A stretch of 35,805 bases of DNA from Acidisphaera sp. S103 (GTDB lineage Bacteria > Pseudomonadota > Alphaproteobacteria > Acetobacterales > Acetobacteraceae), in the NCBI RefSeq assembly GCF_009765975.1, contig NZ_LMUJ01000060.1:18136-53940 (forward strand). The letters are read 5' to 3'. The translations under genes and the position numbers were made by a program. Position 1 is the first letter of the stretch; every line of letters starts with the position of its first letter. The notes below the pieces were generated by a model. The model was not told the DNA's origin. It saw only the letters and a list, made by a program, of their open reading frames with translations, and did no database searches. This document shows positions 1 to 8,439 of the stretch, piece by piece.

Positions 1-1
1 C

Positions 2-1357
2 ACCCACTTCGACTCCAATGGCTTCCGCGACCATCTCGCGGAGCTCGTCGCCATCCCCAGCACCTCCCAGGACCCCGGCCACCAACCCGACGTCCAGCGC
101 TACCTCGCCGATGCCATCCAGCCCTGGCTGCAACGCATGGGCTTCACCGTCGAAATCCACCCCAACCCCGTCGCCGGCTTCGGCCCCATCCTGTTCGCCG
201 AACGCCTGGAGGGACCCGACCGCCCCACCGTCCTGACCTACGGCCATGGCGACACCGTCCGCGGCCTCGACGACCAGTGGCGCGCCGGCCTGTCCCCCTG
301 GACCCTGACCGAGGAAGCCGACCACTGGTACGGCAGGGGCTCCGCCGACAACAAAGGCCAGCACGCCCTGAACCTCTCGGCGCTGGAGGCAGTCCTGGCC
401 GAACGCAGCGGCACGCTTGGTTTCAACCTGAAGCTGATCCTGGAAACCAGCGAGGAACGCGGCTCCACCGGCCTGCGCCAATTCGTCGCCGAACAGGCCG
501 ACCGGCTGGCCGCCGACGTGCTGATCGCCAGCGACGGCCCACGCGTGATGCCGGAGGTCCCGACCATCGCCACCGGCACCCGCGGCACCTACCATTTCGA
601 CCTCACGGTGGACCTGCGTCCCGGCGGCGTCCACTCCGGACATTGGGGCGGCCTGACCACCGACCCTGCGGTCGTCCTCAGCCACGCGCTCGGCACCATC
701 ATGGACCGCCACGGCAAGATCCTCGTGCGAGACTGGCTGCCCCGCAACGGCGTGCCCGCCGCGGTGCGTGCGGTGCTGGATGGCTGCCCGGTCGGCGGCG
801 GGGGCGAGTCAGCCAACATCGATCCGGGCTGGGGCGAACCCGGCCTGACCCCAGCCGAGAAAATCTACGGCTGGAACAGCTTCATCGTCCTCTCGCTGTT
901 GTCCGGCCGACCGGAAAACCCCGTCAACGCCGTCGCCCCGAACGCAAGGGCGCACTGCCAGATCCGCTACACCGTCGATTCCGACCCCGAAACCTTCGGC
1001 CCCGCGCTGCGCCAGCACCTCGACGACAATGACTTCCAGTCCATCGGCATCGAAAACGCCTATGTCCGCATGCCCGCCAGCCGCACCGATCCCAGCCATC
1101 CCTGGGTCCGCTGGACAGTCGCCAGCATGGAAAAGACGGGGGGCAAGCGCGTCCAGGTCATCCCGAACTCCTCCGGCGGCCTGCCGGGCGACGTGTTCGT
1201 GGACTACCTCGGTGTGCCGCTGGTCTGGATCCCGCACAGCTACAACGGCTGCAAGCAGCACGGTCCGGATGAGCATCTGCTGACCGGCCCGGCGCGTGAG
1301 GGTCTGGCCGCCTACGCCGGTATCTGGTGGGATTTGGGCGAGCCAGGCACCCCCTGA
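2..1357 (+). CDS. M20 family metallopeptidase, 5' end outside window
   Basis: The frame is open from base 2, so the start lies upstream of the window; 451 residues are visible. M20 enzymes are two-zinc hydrolases of peptides, acyl-amino acids or amides. The visible zinc and catalytic residues follow the family pattern: HGD in YGHGDTV, Asp in GRGSADNKGQ, the Glu pair in ETSEERGS (general base plus ligand), Asp in IASDGPR, and the late His in CKQHGPDEH. Between them sits a dimerisation-domain stretch with HSGHWGG. It resembles the dipeptidase/ArgE-like branch, but the substrate cannot be read from sequence. Its last 46 bases overlap the 3' end of the convergent lysR-type gene. The family assignment is firm and the specificity is unknown. 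Confidence 0.93.
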   Translation, partial: THFDSNGFRDHLAELVAIPSTSQDPGHQPDVQRYLADAIQPWLQRMGFTVEIHPNPVAGFGPILFAERLEGPDRPTVLTYGHGDTVRGLDDQWRAGLSPWTLTEEADHWYGRGSADNKGQHALNLSALEAVLAERSGTLGFNLKLILETSEERGSTGLRQFVAEQADRLAADVLIASDGPRVMPEVPTIATGTRGTYHFDLTVDLRPGGVHSGHWGGLTTDPAVVLSHALGTIMDRHGKILVRDWLPRNGVPAAVRAVLDGCPVGGGGESANIDPGWGEPGLTPAEKIYGWNSFIVLSLLSGRPENPVNAVAPNARAHCQIRYTVDSDPETFGPALRQHLDDNDFQSIGIENAYVRMPASRTDPSHPWVRWTVASMEKTGGKRVQVIPNSSGGLPGDVFVDYLGVPLVWIPHSYNGCKQHGPDEHLLTGPAREGLAAYAGIWWDLGEPGTP

Positions 1358-2301
1358 CGCCGCCGCCGCTCACCCTGCGGCGCACGCCAACCGAACGCGC
1401 CGGCAGCGACGATCGCCGCCGTTTCCGTCCGGATCGCCTCGGCCACGGCCTGCGCCGCCCGCGTCAGCGGACGATCCCGCGGCACGGCCAGCAGCCGAGA
1501 CAGCGAGAAATCCTCCACCACCGCCCCTGACAGCGTGCCCGCCGTCAGGTCCGGTTGCACCGCCGAGGCCGGCAGCACGGCATAGCCCAGTCCCGCCCGC
1601 AGCAGCGCCTTCATCGGTCCGGGGCTTTGCACCCACACCTTCGCCTTGATCTGCGCCGGACTTGCCTTGGCGCCGAGACGCCGGCGCACCACGGACAGCC
1701 ATCCGCTGCCGACCGGCAGGACCAGCGGCAACTCCGGCAATAGATCCAGCGGAACCGACGAAACCGCTAGCAGAGGGTCGTTCGGCGGTCCCACGAGGAT
1801 CATCGGTTCGGTACACAGCGCCACATAGTCGATGCGCGGGTCGGGGTCCGGCGAACTGACCACGGCCAGATCCAGACCACCCTGCCGCAGTTCGGCGAGC
1901 GCGGTTTCGTTCAGCGCTTCCCGCAGCTCCAGTTGCACACCGGGCAGGCGCCGCACCACGCTGACCGCCAGCACTGGAAACAGGATGTCGCCGAAGCTGG
2001 GCGGCGCGACGAGACGCACCATCCCGCTGGGTTCGCTGTTCAATTCGGAGATCTCCGAAATCGTGCTGGCGGCCTCGGCCAGCAGGAAACGCGCTCGGGT
2101 CAGCAGCAGCGCCCCCGCTTCCGTCAACACGACGCCCCGCGCGCCGCGATCCATCAGCGAACCGCGGCAGGCGTACTCCAACGCCTGCACCTGACGGGAC
2201 AGCGCCGATTGGGCGATGCGCAGGCTGGCGGCGGCCGCACTGAAGCTGCCGGTCTCGGCAACAGCCACGAAGTAGCGCAGTTGGCGAAGGTCCATAGGCA
2301 T
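1312..2301 (-). CDS. LysR-family transcriptional regulator
   Basis: This 329-residue protein has the LysR layout. An N-terminal winged helix-turn-helix covers about residues 5-62, with the segment FSAAAASLRIAQSALSRQVQ. A periplasmic-binding-like effector domain covers about residues 90-300 (RLVAPPSFGDILFPVLA, then LDLAVVSSPD). A second ATG two codons in (2295) is equally possible. The C-terminus runs about 25 residues beyond the usual end, is Arg/Gly/Pro-rich and is encoded antisense to the end of the M20 gene. It is divergent from the catabolic operon starting at 2410, the usual arrangement for a LysR activator that responds to a pathway intermediate. Control of that operon is inferred from position only. 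Confidence 0.93.
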   Translation of the reverse strand: MPMDLRQLRYFVAVAETGSFSAAAASLRIAQSALSRQVQALEYACRGSLMDRGARGVVLTEAGALLLTRARFLLAEAASTISEISELNSEPSGMVRLVAPPSFGDILFPVLAVSVVRRLPGVQLELREALNETALAELRQGGLDLAVVSSPDPDPRIDYVALCTEPMILVGPPNDPLLAVSSVPLDLLPELPLVLPVGSGWLSVVRRRLGAKASPAQIKAKVWVQSPGPMKALLRAGLGYAVLPASAVQPDLTAGTLSGAVVEDFSLSRLLAVPRDRPLTRAAQAVAEAIRTETAAIVAAGAFGWRAPQGERRRRQGVPGSPKSHQIPA

Positions 2302-2409
2302 GCCGAAATCAGATCACTTTCATCGATTTTATATATTTGCGCGATAGCTTGTACCGGTGCCAGGGTTATCGCAATGCGCGGGCAACACCCGCCGGAGGAA
2401 ATCGCTTCG
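2302..2409. promoter_or_regulatory. Divergent promoter region between LysR gene and catabolic operon
   Basis: This 108-bp spacer separates two divergent starts. It contains an AT-rich island, unusual here, with TATATT at 2332-2337. It also has a perfect 6-bp inverted repeat, GCGATA (2341-2346) and TATCGC (2367-2372), with a 20-bp gap. LysR proteins typically bind interrupted dyads in such spacers. A Shine-Dalgarno GGAGG lies at 2394-2398, ahead of the ATG at 2410. No convincing -35 box was found. Confidence 0.5.
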
Positions 2410-4023
2410 ATGTCCCAGACAACATCCGTCCTGATCGTGGGCGGAGGGCCGGTTGGCCTCGCCATGGCGCTCCTGCTTCACCGTTTTGAGATCGACTGCG
2501 TCGTGGTCGAGCGCAGTCCGACCACCACCGATCATCCGAAGTCGCGCGGCTGCTGGATCCGCACCATGGAATTGTTCCGCCAATGGGGCATCGAACAGCG
2601 CATCCGCGACCGCGGCCTGCAAGACGGCTCCGACATGTTCGTGTTCGTCGAAAGCATCGCCGGGCGGGAAATCGGGCGCACCCGGCCGGAACCGAACGAA
2701 GGCCATACGCCGGCCTGGAAAAGCCTGGTCGCGCAGGACGCCGTCGAGGAAGAAATTCACGCCGAACTGCAAGGCTCGAAACACGCCAGGATCCTGTTCA
2801 ACACCGAGTTTCTCGGCTTCGAGGAATCCACTGATGGCGTAACGGTGCGCACCCGCTCCACCGGCAACGGCAAGGAGCAGTGGTGGAACGCTCGGTATCT
2901 GATCGCGGCCGACGGCGCCGGCAGCCGCACCCGGCGGGCAGCGGGGATAGAGATGGAAGGCCCGGCCACGCTCGCCGTCATGTCGAACGAGTACTGGAAA
3001 GGCGATCTATCGCGTTTTCCGATCACCCGGGAGGCAGCCGGATACCGTATCATATCCAACGTCCCGGGGGTGCCGGTTTCGACCATTCTAAATACCAATG
3101 GACGTGATCGCTGGCTGACCGTGACCCAGATCGGATTGGAACAGGACGACCGTCCGCATCCATGGACGGATGCTGAAACAATCGAGCTGATACGCGCGCA
3201 GACCGGCGTCCCAGACTTGGCGGTGCAATTGCTGAACCGATCCGTCTGGCGTGTCAGCAAGCAGGTGGCGCAGCGGTTCCGCCAAGGGCGCGTGCTGCTG
3301 GTGGGCGACGCCGCGCACCGCTTTCCGCCCACAGGCGGGTTCGGGCTGAACTCCGGTGTGCAGGACGCCCACAACCTGGCCTGGAAGCTGGCGTTCGTCC
3401 TGCGCGGCATCGCCGATGACGCGTTGCTCGATAGCTACAGCGTGGAGCGGCGGCCGGTCGCGCAGTCCAACGCCGATTTCAGTTTCGGCAATCGGCGTCG
3501 CTATGGATCGATGGAGGCAGCGGCCCGCAGTGGCCATCCGGATCGGATCAAATTCTGGCTGGATGATATGGACAACCATCTGCACAGCGTCGGGCAGGCG
3601 CTGGACTTCCGTTACGAGGAAGGTGCGGTGATTCCGGATGGAACCATTCCGCGTCCGCTCGATCCGCGTGTGTATCGGCCCAGCGATCGGCCGGGCGGCC
3701 GGTTCCCACATCTGTGGCTGGACTTCGCCCGCAAGCACTCGACACTGGATTGGTTCGACAAGACGTTCACCCTGGTCACCGGGCCTTTGGGCGCGGAGTG
3801 GCTGGAGGCCGGCAAGCAAGCCTCCGAGAAACTGGGGATACCGATCGGCCTTCGCACCATGCCGCGCGTGGATGAATCCGACGGTTTTCGGATGGGTATG
3901 CGCGGCGCCGTGCTGGTACGGCCGGATGGCCATGTGGCATGGCGGATGCCCTATCTGCCCAGCGACCCGGCGGCGGAGATCATAACAACCATGAACACGT
4001 TGCTGCATCCGGGACAAGTCTGA
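2410..4023 (+). CDS. FAD-dependent aromatic monooxygenase (PheA/TfdB/MhpA type)
   Basis: This 537-residue class A flavoprotein monooxygenase would use FAD and NAD(P)H to hydroxylate a phenolic or heteroaromatic ring. Visible motifs are the N-terminal dinucleotide fold VLIVGGGPVGLAMALLL, the DG motif in AADGAGSRTRR, and the GD motif in LLVGDAAHRFPPTGGFGLN followed by GVQDAHNLAWKLA. A C-terminal domain of about 140 residues follows, as in the phenol hydroxylase/MhpA branch. The start at 2410 is chosen because GGAGG lies 11 bases upstream; the frame stays open upstream and an ATG at 2374 has no such site. It is the first gene of a five-gene operon and its stop overlaps the next ATG by one base (TGATG). 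The substrate is unknown. Confidence 0.93.
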   Translation: MSQTTSVLIVGGGPVGLAMALLLHRFEIDCVVVERSPTTTDHPKSRGCWIRTMELFRQWGIEQRIRDRGLQDGSDMFVFVESIAGREIGRTRPEPNEGHTPAWKSLVAQDAVEEEIHAELQGSKHARILFNTEFLGFEESTDGVTVRTRSTGNGKEQWWNARYLIAADGAGSRTRRAAGIEMEGPATLAVMSNEYWKGDLSRFPITREAAGYRIISNVPGVPVSTILNTNGRDRWLTVTQIGLEQDDRPHPWTDAETIELIRAQTGVPDLAVQLLNRSVWRVSKQVAQRFRQGRVLLVGDAAHRFPPTGGFGLNSGVQDAHNLAWKLAFVLRGIADDALLDSYSVERRPVAQSNADFSFGNRRRYGSMEAAARSGHPDRIKFWLDDMDNHLHSVGQALDFRYEEGAVIPDGTIPRPLDPRVYRPSDRPGGRFPHLWLDFARKHSTLDWFDKTFTLVTGPLGAEWLEAGKQASEKLGIPIGLRTMPRVDESDGFRMGMRGAVLVRPDGHVAWRMPYLPSDPAAEIITTMNTLLHPGQV

Positions 4024-4799
4024 TGCAACATGTCACCGTGCCAGGCGGCGTGAAGGTCGCATATGCCGTGACCGGTGCCGGCGTCCCCTTGGTGCTGATC
4101 CATGGCGCCGAGGCCGACCACACCATGTTCGATCGTTTCGTGCCGTTGCTGACAGCGGATTTCGCCTGCATCGGCTATGACCAGCGCGATTCCGGTGAAA
4201 CGATCAATCCCGAACAACCCTATGGCATCACCGATATGGCGGATGACGCGGCGGGTCTGATCACCGCGCTGGGACACCGGAAAGCGCATGTGTTCGGCAC
4301 CTCGCTAGGCAGCATTATCGCCCAGGCGCTAGCCGTCCGCCACCCGGCGGTGGTGGATCGGCTGGTGCTGTCGGCGGCAATTCGGATTGGCCGAAGTGTC
4401 GCCGATATTGCCCCGGAAACCGCTGCCGAACTCGGCCGGCTGCGAGCGGATCCGGCCCGCAACGCCATGGCGATCGCACATTACTTCTATACCGCCGACC
4501 ATCTGGCGCAACACCCGGAACTGGCACAACGTTTCGCTGGCAGCAAACGCACACCGGCGCAACAAGCACGGCGCGGTGCGTTGATCCCCAATGCGCCGCT
4601 ATTGCCGTTGAGCGGCATCACCGCCCCGACACTTGTGTTGGCACACGCCGAGGACAAACTGATTCCACCCGTCCACAGCCTCGGCATCGCCGATGAAATC
4701 CCCAATGCCCGAACGGTGGTGCTTGACGGGCTGGGCCATGTAGGCACGATCCAGGCACCGGAACGGGTAGCGGCGGTGGTACGTGGCTTCCTGTCCTGA
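4023..4799 (+). CDS. Alpha/beta-fold hydrolase (operon gene 2)
   Basis: This 258-residue alpha/beta hydrolase has the oxyanion segment LVLIHGAEAD near residue 21, the nucleophile elbow GTSLG (Ser), an acid in HAEDKLIPP and the catalytic His in GLGHVG. The length and layout match 3-oxoadipate enol-lactonase-like and ring-fission-product hydrolases. The ATG at 4023 shares one base with the stop of the monooxygenase, so the two are very probably translationally coupled. The likely role is to hydrolyse an ester, lactone or C-C bond created by the oxygenases of this operon. An esterase that unmasks the substrate is an alternative. There is no signal peptide, so it is cytoplasmic. Confidence 0.9.
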   Translation: MQHVTVPGGVKVAYAVTGAGVPLVLIHGAEADHTMFDRFVPLLTADFACIGYDQRDSGETINPEQPYGITDMADDAAGLITALGHRKAHVFGTSLGSIIAQALAVRHPAVVDRLVLSAAIRIGRSVADIAPETAAELGRLRADPARNAMAIAHYFYTADHLAQHPELAQRFAGSKRTPAQQARRGALIPNAPLLPLSGITAPTLVLAHAEDKLIPPVHSLGIADEIPNARTVVLDGLGHVGTIQAPERVAAVVRGFLS

Positions 4800-4843
4800 A
4801 AAATGCAGCGGACCGCTAGAGCCCGCGCCAACGGGAGTATGTC

Positions 4844-6172
4844 ATGCAAGCCACCGATACCGCCGGTCGTAGCGTATCCGGACTGTTTGGCCTGACCGCC
4901 TATCAATGGAAAGTGTTCCTGGTCACATGGCTGGGCTGGGCACTGGACTCCACCGATTTCGGCCTGTTCTCCTTCGTCCTGCGCCCGGCTGTCACCGATC
5001 TGCTCGGCGGCCACGCGACCCCGGCGCAAATCGGCAGCGTCGGCGGCTACCTCGCGATGGCCGGACTGCTCGGCTGGGCCTTCGGCGGCTTCCTGTTCGG
5101 CATTGTCGCTGACTACATCGGACGCGTCCGCACCCTGGCGATCAGCATCATGGTGTTCAGCGTGTTCACCGCCTGCCAGGGATTTTCGCAAACCCCGTTT
5201 CAGCTTGGGTTGTTCCGCTTCCTGGCCGGAGTCGGCACCGGCGCGGAAGGCGTGGTCGGCATCGCCCTGGTTGCCGAAGTCTTCGCCCAGACCAACCGAG
5301 CGAAAGTGCTGGGAATCATGATGACCGGCGGCGCGTTCGGGCCGTTGATCGGCGGACAGATCTACAATCTGGTTGGCCCATACGGCTGGCGGTCGGTATT
5401 CTTCGTCGGGATCATTCCGGCGCTGCTGTTGCTGATGCTGCGCCGGGGCGTGCATGAACCCGACCATTTCAAGACCGTGCAGGACAGGCGTTCGTCGGTA
5501 AAGGCCGCCGGCCGAATGGCGAGCGATGCCGACCAGGCGTTCATGCGGCTCTCGTTCACCCAGTTGTTTTCCAAGGAATTGCGCTTCAACACCGGCGTCG
5601 GGCTGCTGTTCTGCCTGGGAACCCTGTTGTCGATCTGGACCAGCCTGATCTGGTTGCCGACGATCCAAAGCCTGATGCTGCAAAAGCAGGGCATCATCGG
5701 TGCCGCCGCGATCCCTTATGTCGGATACGGCATGATGCTGTGGGGAATCGGCGGCATCCTGGGCTACGGCAGCTTCGGCTTCATTGCCGACCTGATGGGC
5801 CGCAAGCCGACCATCCTGTTCTTCAATGTCGGCGCCATCGTCAGCGGCCTGATCCTGTATCTCGCGCTCAAAACCTGGGATTATTACCCGTTGATGCTGC
5901 CGGTTTTCGGCTACTTCGTGTTCGGCGTGTTCTCCGGCCACGCGGTCTATCTGCCGGAGTTGTTTCCGACCCATGTGCGAGCGACCGCGGTCTCGTTCTG
6001 CAACGGTTCCGGACGAATCATCACCAGTTTCGGGCCGCTGGTCGCCGGCCTTCTGGTGGTGCCGTTCGGCACCTTCAACAACGCGGCGGCGGTGATGACA
6101 TGTTTCGCGGTACTCAGCATGATCGCCATGCTGCTGGGTCGTGAAACCCGCGACGACGAACTACCCCAGTAA
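4844..6172 (+). CDS. MFS transporter, aromatic acid:H+ symporter (AAHS)-like
   Basis: This 442-residue protein has about 12 hydrophobic segments and belongs to the major facilitator superfamily. Two Asp residues flank the first membrane segment (GWALDSTDFGLFSF), as in AAHS-family carriers such as PcaK/BenK. The loop 2-3 motif GIVADYIGRVRTL and its second-half counterpart GFIADLMGRKPT are present. A GGGAG-like ribosome-binding site lies at 4833-4837. It sits 44 bases after the first hydrolase gene and 12 bases before the second, in the middle of the catabolic operon, so it most likely imports the acidic substrate by proton symport. Substrate class is inferred from family and context. Confidence 0.92.
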   Translation: MQATDTAGRSVSGLFGLTAYQWKVFLVTWLGWALDSTDFGLFSFVLRPAVTDLLGGHATPAQIGSVGGYLAMAGLLGWAFGGFLFGIVADYIGRVRTLAISIMVFSVFTACQGFSQTPFQLGLFRFLAGVGTGAEGVVGIALVAEVFAQTNRAKVLGIMMTGGAFGPLIGGQIYNLVGPYGWRSVFFVGIIPALLLLMLRRGVHEPDHFKTVQDRRSSVKAAGRMASDADQAFMRLSFTQLFSKELRFNTGVGLLFCLGTLLSIWTSLIWLPTIQSLMLQKQGIIGAAAIPYVGYGMMLWGIGGILGYGSFGFIADLMGRKPTILFFNVGAIVSGLILYLALKTWDYYPLMLPVFGYFVFGVFSGHAVYLPELFPTHVRATAVSFCNGSGRIITSFGPLVAGLLVVPFGTFNNAAAVMTCFAVLSMIAMLLGRETRDDELPQ

Positions 6173-6184
6173 GGGAACGAAAAC

Positions 6185-6934
6185 ATGATTCTGCACGGGA
6201 TCGATATGGAAGTCACCCGGTTAGGCGCCGGACAACCGGTCGTGCTGCTGCACGGATTTCAGCAGATCGACCCCGAGGCCCGCTTTCTGCACCTGCTGTC
6301 ACAGCGGGCAGAAATCATCGCACCCTCCCACCCCGGATTCGGCCGCTCCGCTCGGCCGAAGGACTTCGAAACGATCTACGACCTCACGAACCTCTATGCG
6401 GCCTTCCTCAATGCGCTGCCGTTCGAAAAAGTCACGCTGGTCGGCTTCTCCTTCGGTGGCTGGCTGGCCGCGGAACTCGCCGTCCGCTCCCACCACAAAA
6501 TCGCCCGGCTAGCACTTGTAGATACGGTCGGCATCAAGATCAGCGACCGCGAAACCCCGGACATAACGGACATTTTCAACACCCATCCGGATGAAGTGAC
6601 GCGCCGAACCTGGCACGATCCCGCCAACGCACCAGACTTCAACGCGATGTCCGACGAAGCCCTGATCATGCGCCATCGGAATTGGGAGTCGCTGTCGCGG
6701 TACGCATGGCATCCGTATATGCACAACCCGAGGCTGGCATTCTGGCTGCCACGGATCGATGTGCCCACCCGAGTGCTGTGGGGCGCCTCCGACCGCATCG
6801 TGCGTCCGTCATACGGCCAGGCCTTCGCCGGCCTGATCCCCGGCGCGGACTTCACCGTGATCGATCAGGCGGGGCACCAGCCAGAAATCGAGCAGCCGGA
6901 CGTCTTTGTCGATCATCTCAGCGCGTTTTTGTAG
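6185..6934 (+). CDS. Alpha/beta-fold hydrolase (operon gene 4)
   Basis: This 249-residue hydrolase is distinct from gene 2 of the operon. It shows VVLLHGFQQ, nucleophile elbow VGFSFGGW, acid in LWGASDRIVRP, and catalytic His in QAGHQPEIEQP. The layout resembles meta-cleavage-product hydrolases (2-hydroxymuconic-semialdehyde hydrolase type) and related esterases. AAGGGAA at 6171-6177 precedes the ATG. Only 12 bases separate it from the LLM gene, whose ribosome-binding site begins on this gene's stop codon. Two hydrolases in one operon suggest two successive hydrolytic steps, or a ring-opening hydrolysis plus an activation or detoxification step. Confidence 0.9.
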   Translation: MILHGIDMEVTRLGAGQPVVLLHGFQQIDPEARFLHLLSQRAEIIAPSHPGFGRSARPKDFETIYDLTNLYAAFLNALPFEKVTLVGFSFGGWLAAELAVRSHHKIARLALVDTVGIKISDRETPDITDIFNTHPDEVTRRTWHDPANAPDFNAMSDEALIMRHRNWESLSRYAWHPYMHNPRLAFWLPRIDVPTRVLWGASDRIVRPSYGQAFAGLIPGADFTVIDQAGHQPEIEQPDVFVDHLSAFL

Positions 6935-6946
6935 GAGGCCGATCCC

Positions 6947-8167
6947 ATGGACGCCTGGTGGCAATGTGAAATTCCCTACCCGTTCGTCGACAAGGCGATC
7001 ACCGACGCAGCCGATTCGGTGCGGGCCTCGCTGCCCAACCAACTGTGTGACCCGCGCATCGCGGCAACCCTGTTCGATGAAGTGCTGGACGAATTCCTGC
7101 TGTGCGACGACCTCGGCATGAACGTCATCGCGATTGAGCACCACGCCGGCATCAATTCGTTGATCGGCGCCAACCCGATGGTGACCAGTCTCCTGGCCAG
7201 GCAGACCCGCAATGTGCGCGTCCTCAGCCTGGGCACGCTGGTTTCATTACGCCCCGATCCGGTGCGCGTCGCCGAGGAATACGCCACCGCCGATATCCTC
7301 GCCAAAGGCCGGTTCGACATCGGCTTCGTGAAATCCGGCGGCACCGAAATGGCATCGTCCAACATCAATCCGGTGAACAACGAGGAACGCTACTGGGAAG
7401 CGATCGACCTGATCAAAAAGGCACTGACCACCCATGACGGACCATTCAGTTGGGAAGGCAAACATTTCAGTCACCGCCACGTGAACATCTGGCCGCGGCC
7501 CTACCAGGACCCGCATCCGCCGATGTGGGCAGCGACCGGCGACCCGTCCAGTTCGGCCGAGGTCGGGCGCCGGGGCATGCGCCACGTGCTGGTACTGCGC
7601 GGACCGGAAGGCACGAAACGCGCCTACGATGCCCATCGCCAGGCCCGCGCCGCCGCCGGCTTGCCGAAGGTAACGACGGACAACTTCGCCTATGCCGCGC
7701 TGGTCTACGTCGGCGACACCGAGGACGAAGGCATCGAGGTCGGCAGCAAGCTGCTGTGGTTCCTGAACACCAGCCTGAAATCCGCGCCGCAGTTCAACAA
7801 ATTCCTGCCAGGTGCAGCGCCGCCGGTGGCCGCGCCAGGCTTGTATCGGACGCAACCGAAACCCGACGCAGGGTTGGCCCTGGTGGATGCCGAAAAAGGT
7901 GTCGCCCCCGCAAGCCGTAACGCGGAAAAGCTGATCTCCATCACCGCGCCGGAAGCGATGGCGCAAGGCATCCTGTTCGCCGGCAACCCGGACAGCGTCT
8001 ACCGCCAGATCATGCAATTCTACGACAAAGTCGGCGGTTTCGGACACCTCGCCTTGGTCGGCCGGTCCGGCTACATGACCCACGCGGAATCCACCAAGAG
8101 CATCCGCCTGTTCACCAAGGAAGTGCTGCCCCGCCTGAAAGAAATCGGGCCGGTGGAAGTGGGGTAG
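6947..8167 (+). CDS. LLM-class (luciferase-like) flavin-dependent oxidoreductase
   Basis: This 406-residue protein has the bacterial-luciferase fold. Signature stretches are MNVIAIEHHAG near the N-terminus, VRVLSLGTLVSLRPDPVRVA, the segment ADILAKGRFDIGFVKSGG, and a glycan-length linker ending in PPMWAATGDPSS. LLM enzymes use reduced FMN from a separate reductase, or F420, to oxygenate ketones, amines, sulfonates or heterocycles. No flavin reductase gene is nearby. AGGAGG (6933-6938) gives a strong ribosome-binding site and overlaps the previous stop codon. It is the last gene of the operon. A Baeyer-Villiger-type or heteroatom oxygenation whose product feeds the hydrolases is inferred, not shown. 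Confidence 0.92.
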   Translation: MDAWWQCEIPYPFVDKAITDAADSVRASLPNQLCDPRIAATLFDEVLDEFLLCDDLGMNVIAIEHHAGINSLIGANPMVTSLLARQTRNVRVLSLGTLVSLRPDPVRVAEEYATADILAKGRFDIGFVKSGGTEMASSNINPVNNEERYWEAIDLIKKALTTHDGPFSWEGKHFSHRHVNIWPRPYQDPHPPMWAATGDPSSSAEVGRRGMRHVLVLRGPEGTKRAYDAHRQARAAAGLPKVTTDNFAYAALVYVGDTEDEGIEVGSKLLWFLNTSLKSAPQFNKFLPGAAPPVAAPGLYRTQPKPDAGLALVDAEKGVAPASRNAEKLISITAPEAMAQGILFAGNPDSVYRQIMQFYDKVGGFGHLALVGRSGYMTHAESTKSIRLFTKEVLPRLKEIGPVEVG

Positions 8168-8439
8168 CTGTCCGGGCGACGCCCAACAATAACCGGTCGC
8201 TTCGCCCGCCCCGGCCATCGATCATCCGTGTGGCAGCTTGCCAGGCAAACCATCTTCAACCCACGGCTTCTCAGTGAAGTTTGGGCACGGCGTTTGAGTC
8301 GCGTCCGCTCGCCAGCGACCCCTGTCGTCTCCGCGGGCTCCGCGGCAGGATCCGGCCTGCCGTATTGACCGGGCGTGAGCCGCTGCTACTCAGGGCTTCC
8401 CCAAGCAACGCCGCCTCCCCCAACCCAAAGAAGCCAACG
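8168..8439 (+). other. 272-bp spacer with two overlapping GC-rich hairpins
   Basis: No gene is visible between the LLM stop and the glycosyltransferase start. Two hairpins overlap: CCGCGG(8332-8337)-GCT-CCGCGG(8341-8346), and CGGCAGG(8344-8350)-ATCCGG-CCTGCCG(8357-8363). They share 8344-8346, so they exclude each other. A TTGACC -35-like hexamer follows at 8366-8371, without a good -10. There is no T-run, so a simple intrinsic terminator is unlikely. Confidence 0.4.

Noticed and set aside
1933-2409. In-frame upstream extension of the FAD monooxygenase into the LysR gene
   Set aside because: It is antisense to the LysR gene, and a GGAGG site and the FAD-binding N-terminus place the start at 2410.
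4487-5974. Long open frame on the minus strand across the MFS gene
   Set aside because: Shadow of a high-GC gene: the plus-strand product has clear MFS motifs, while this one is Gln/Asp/Arg-rich with no domain.
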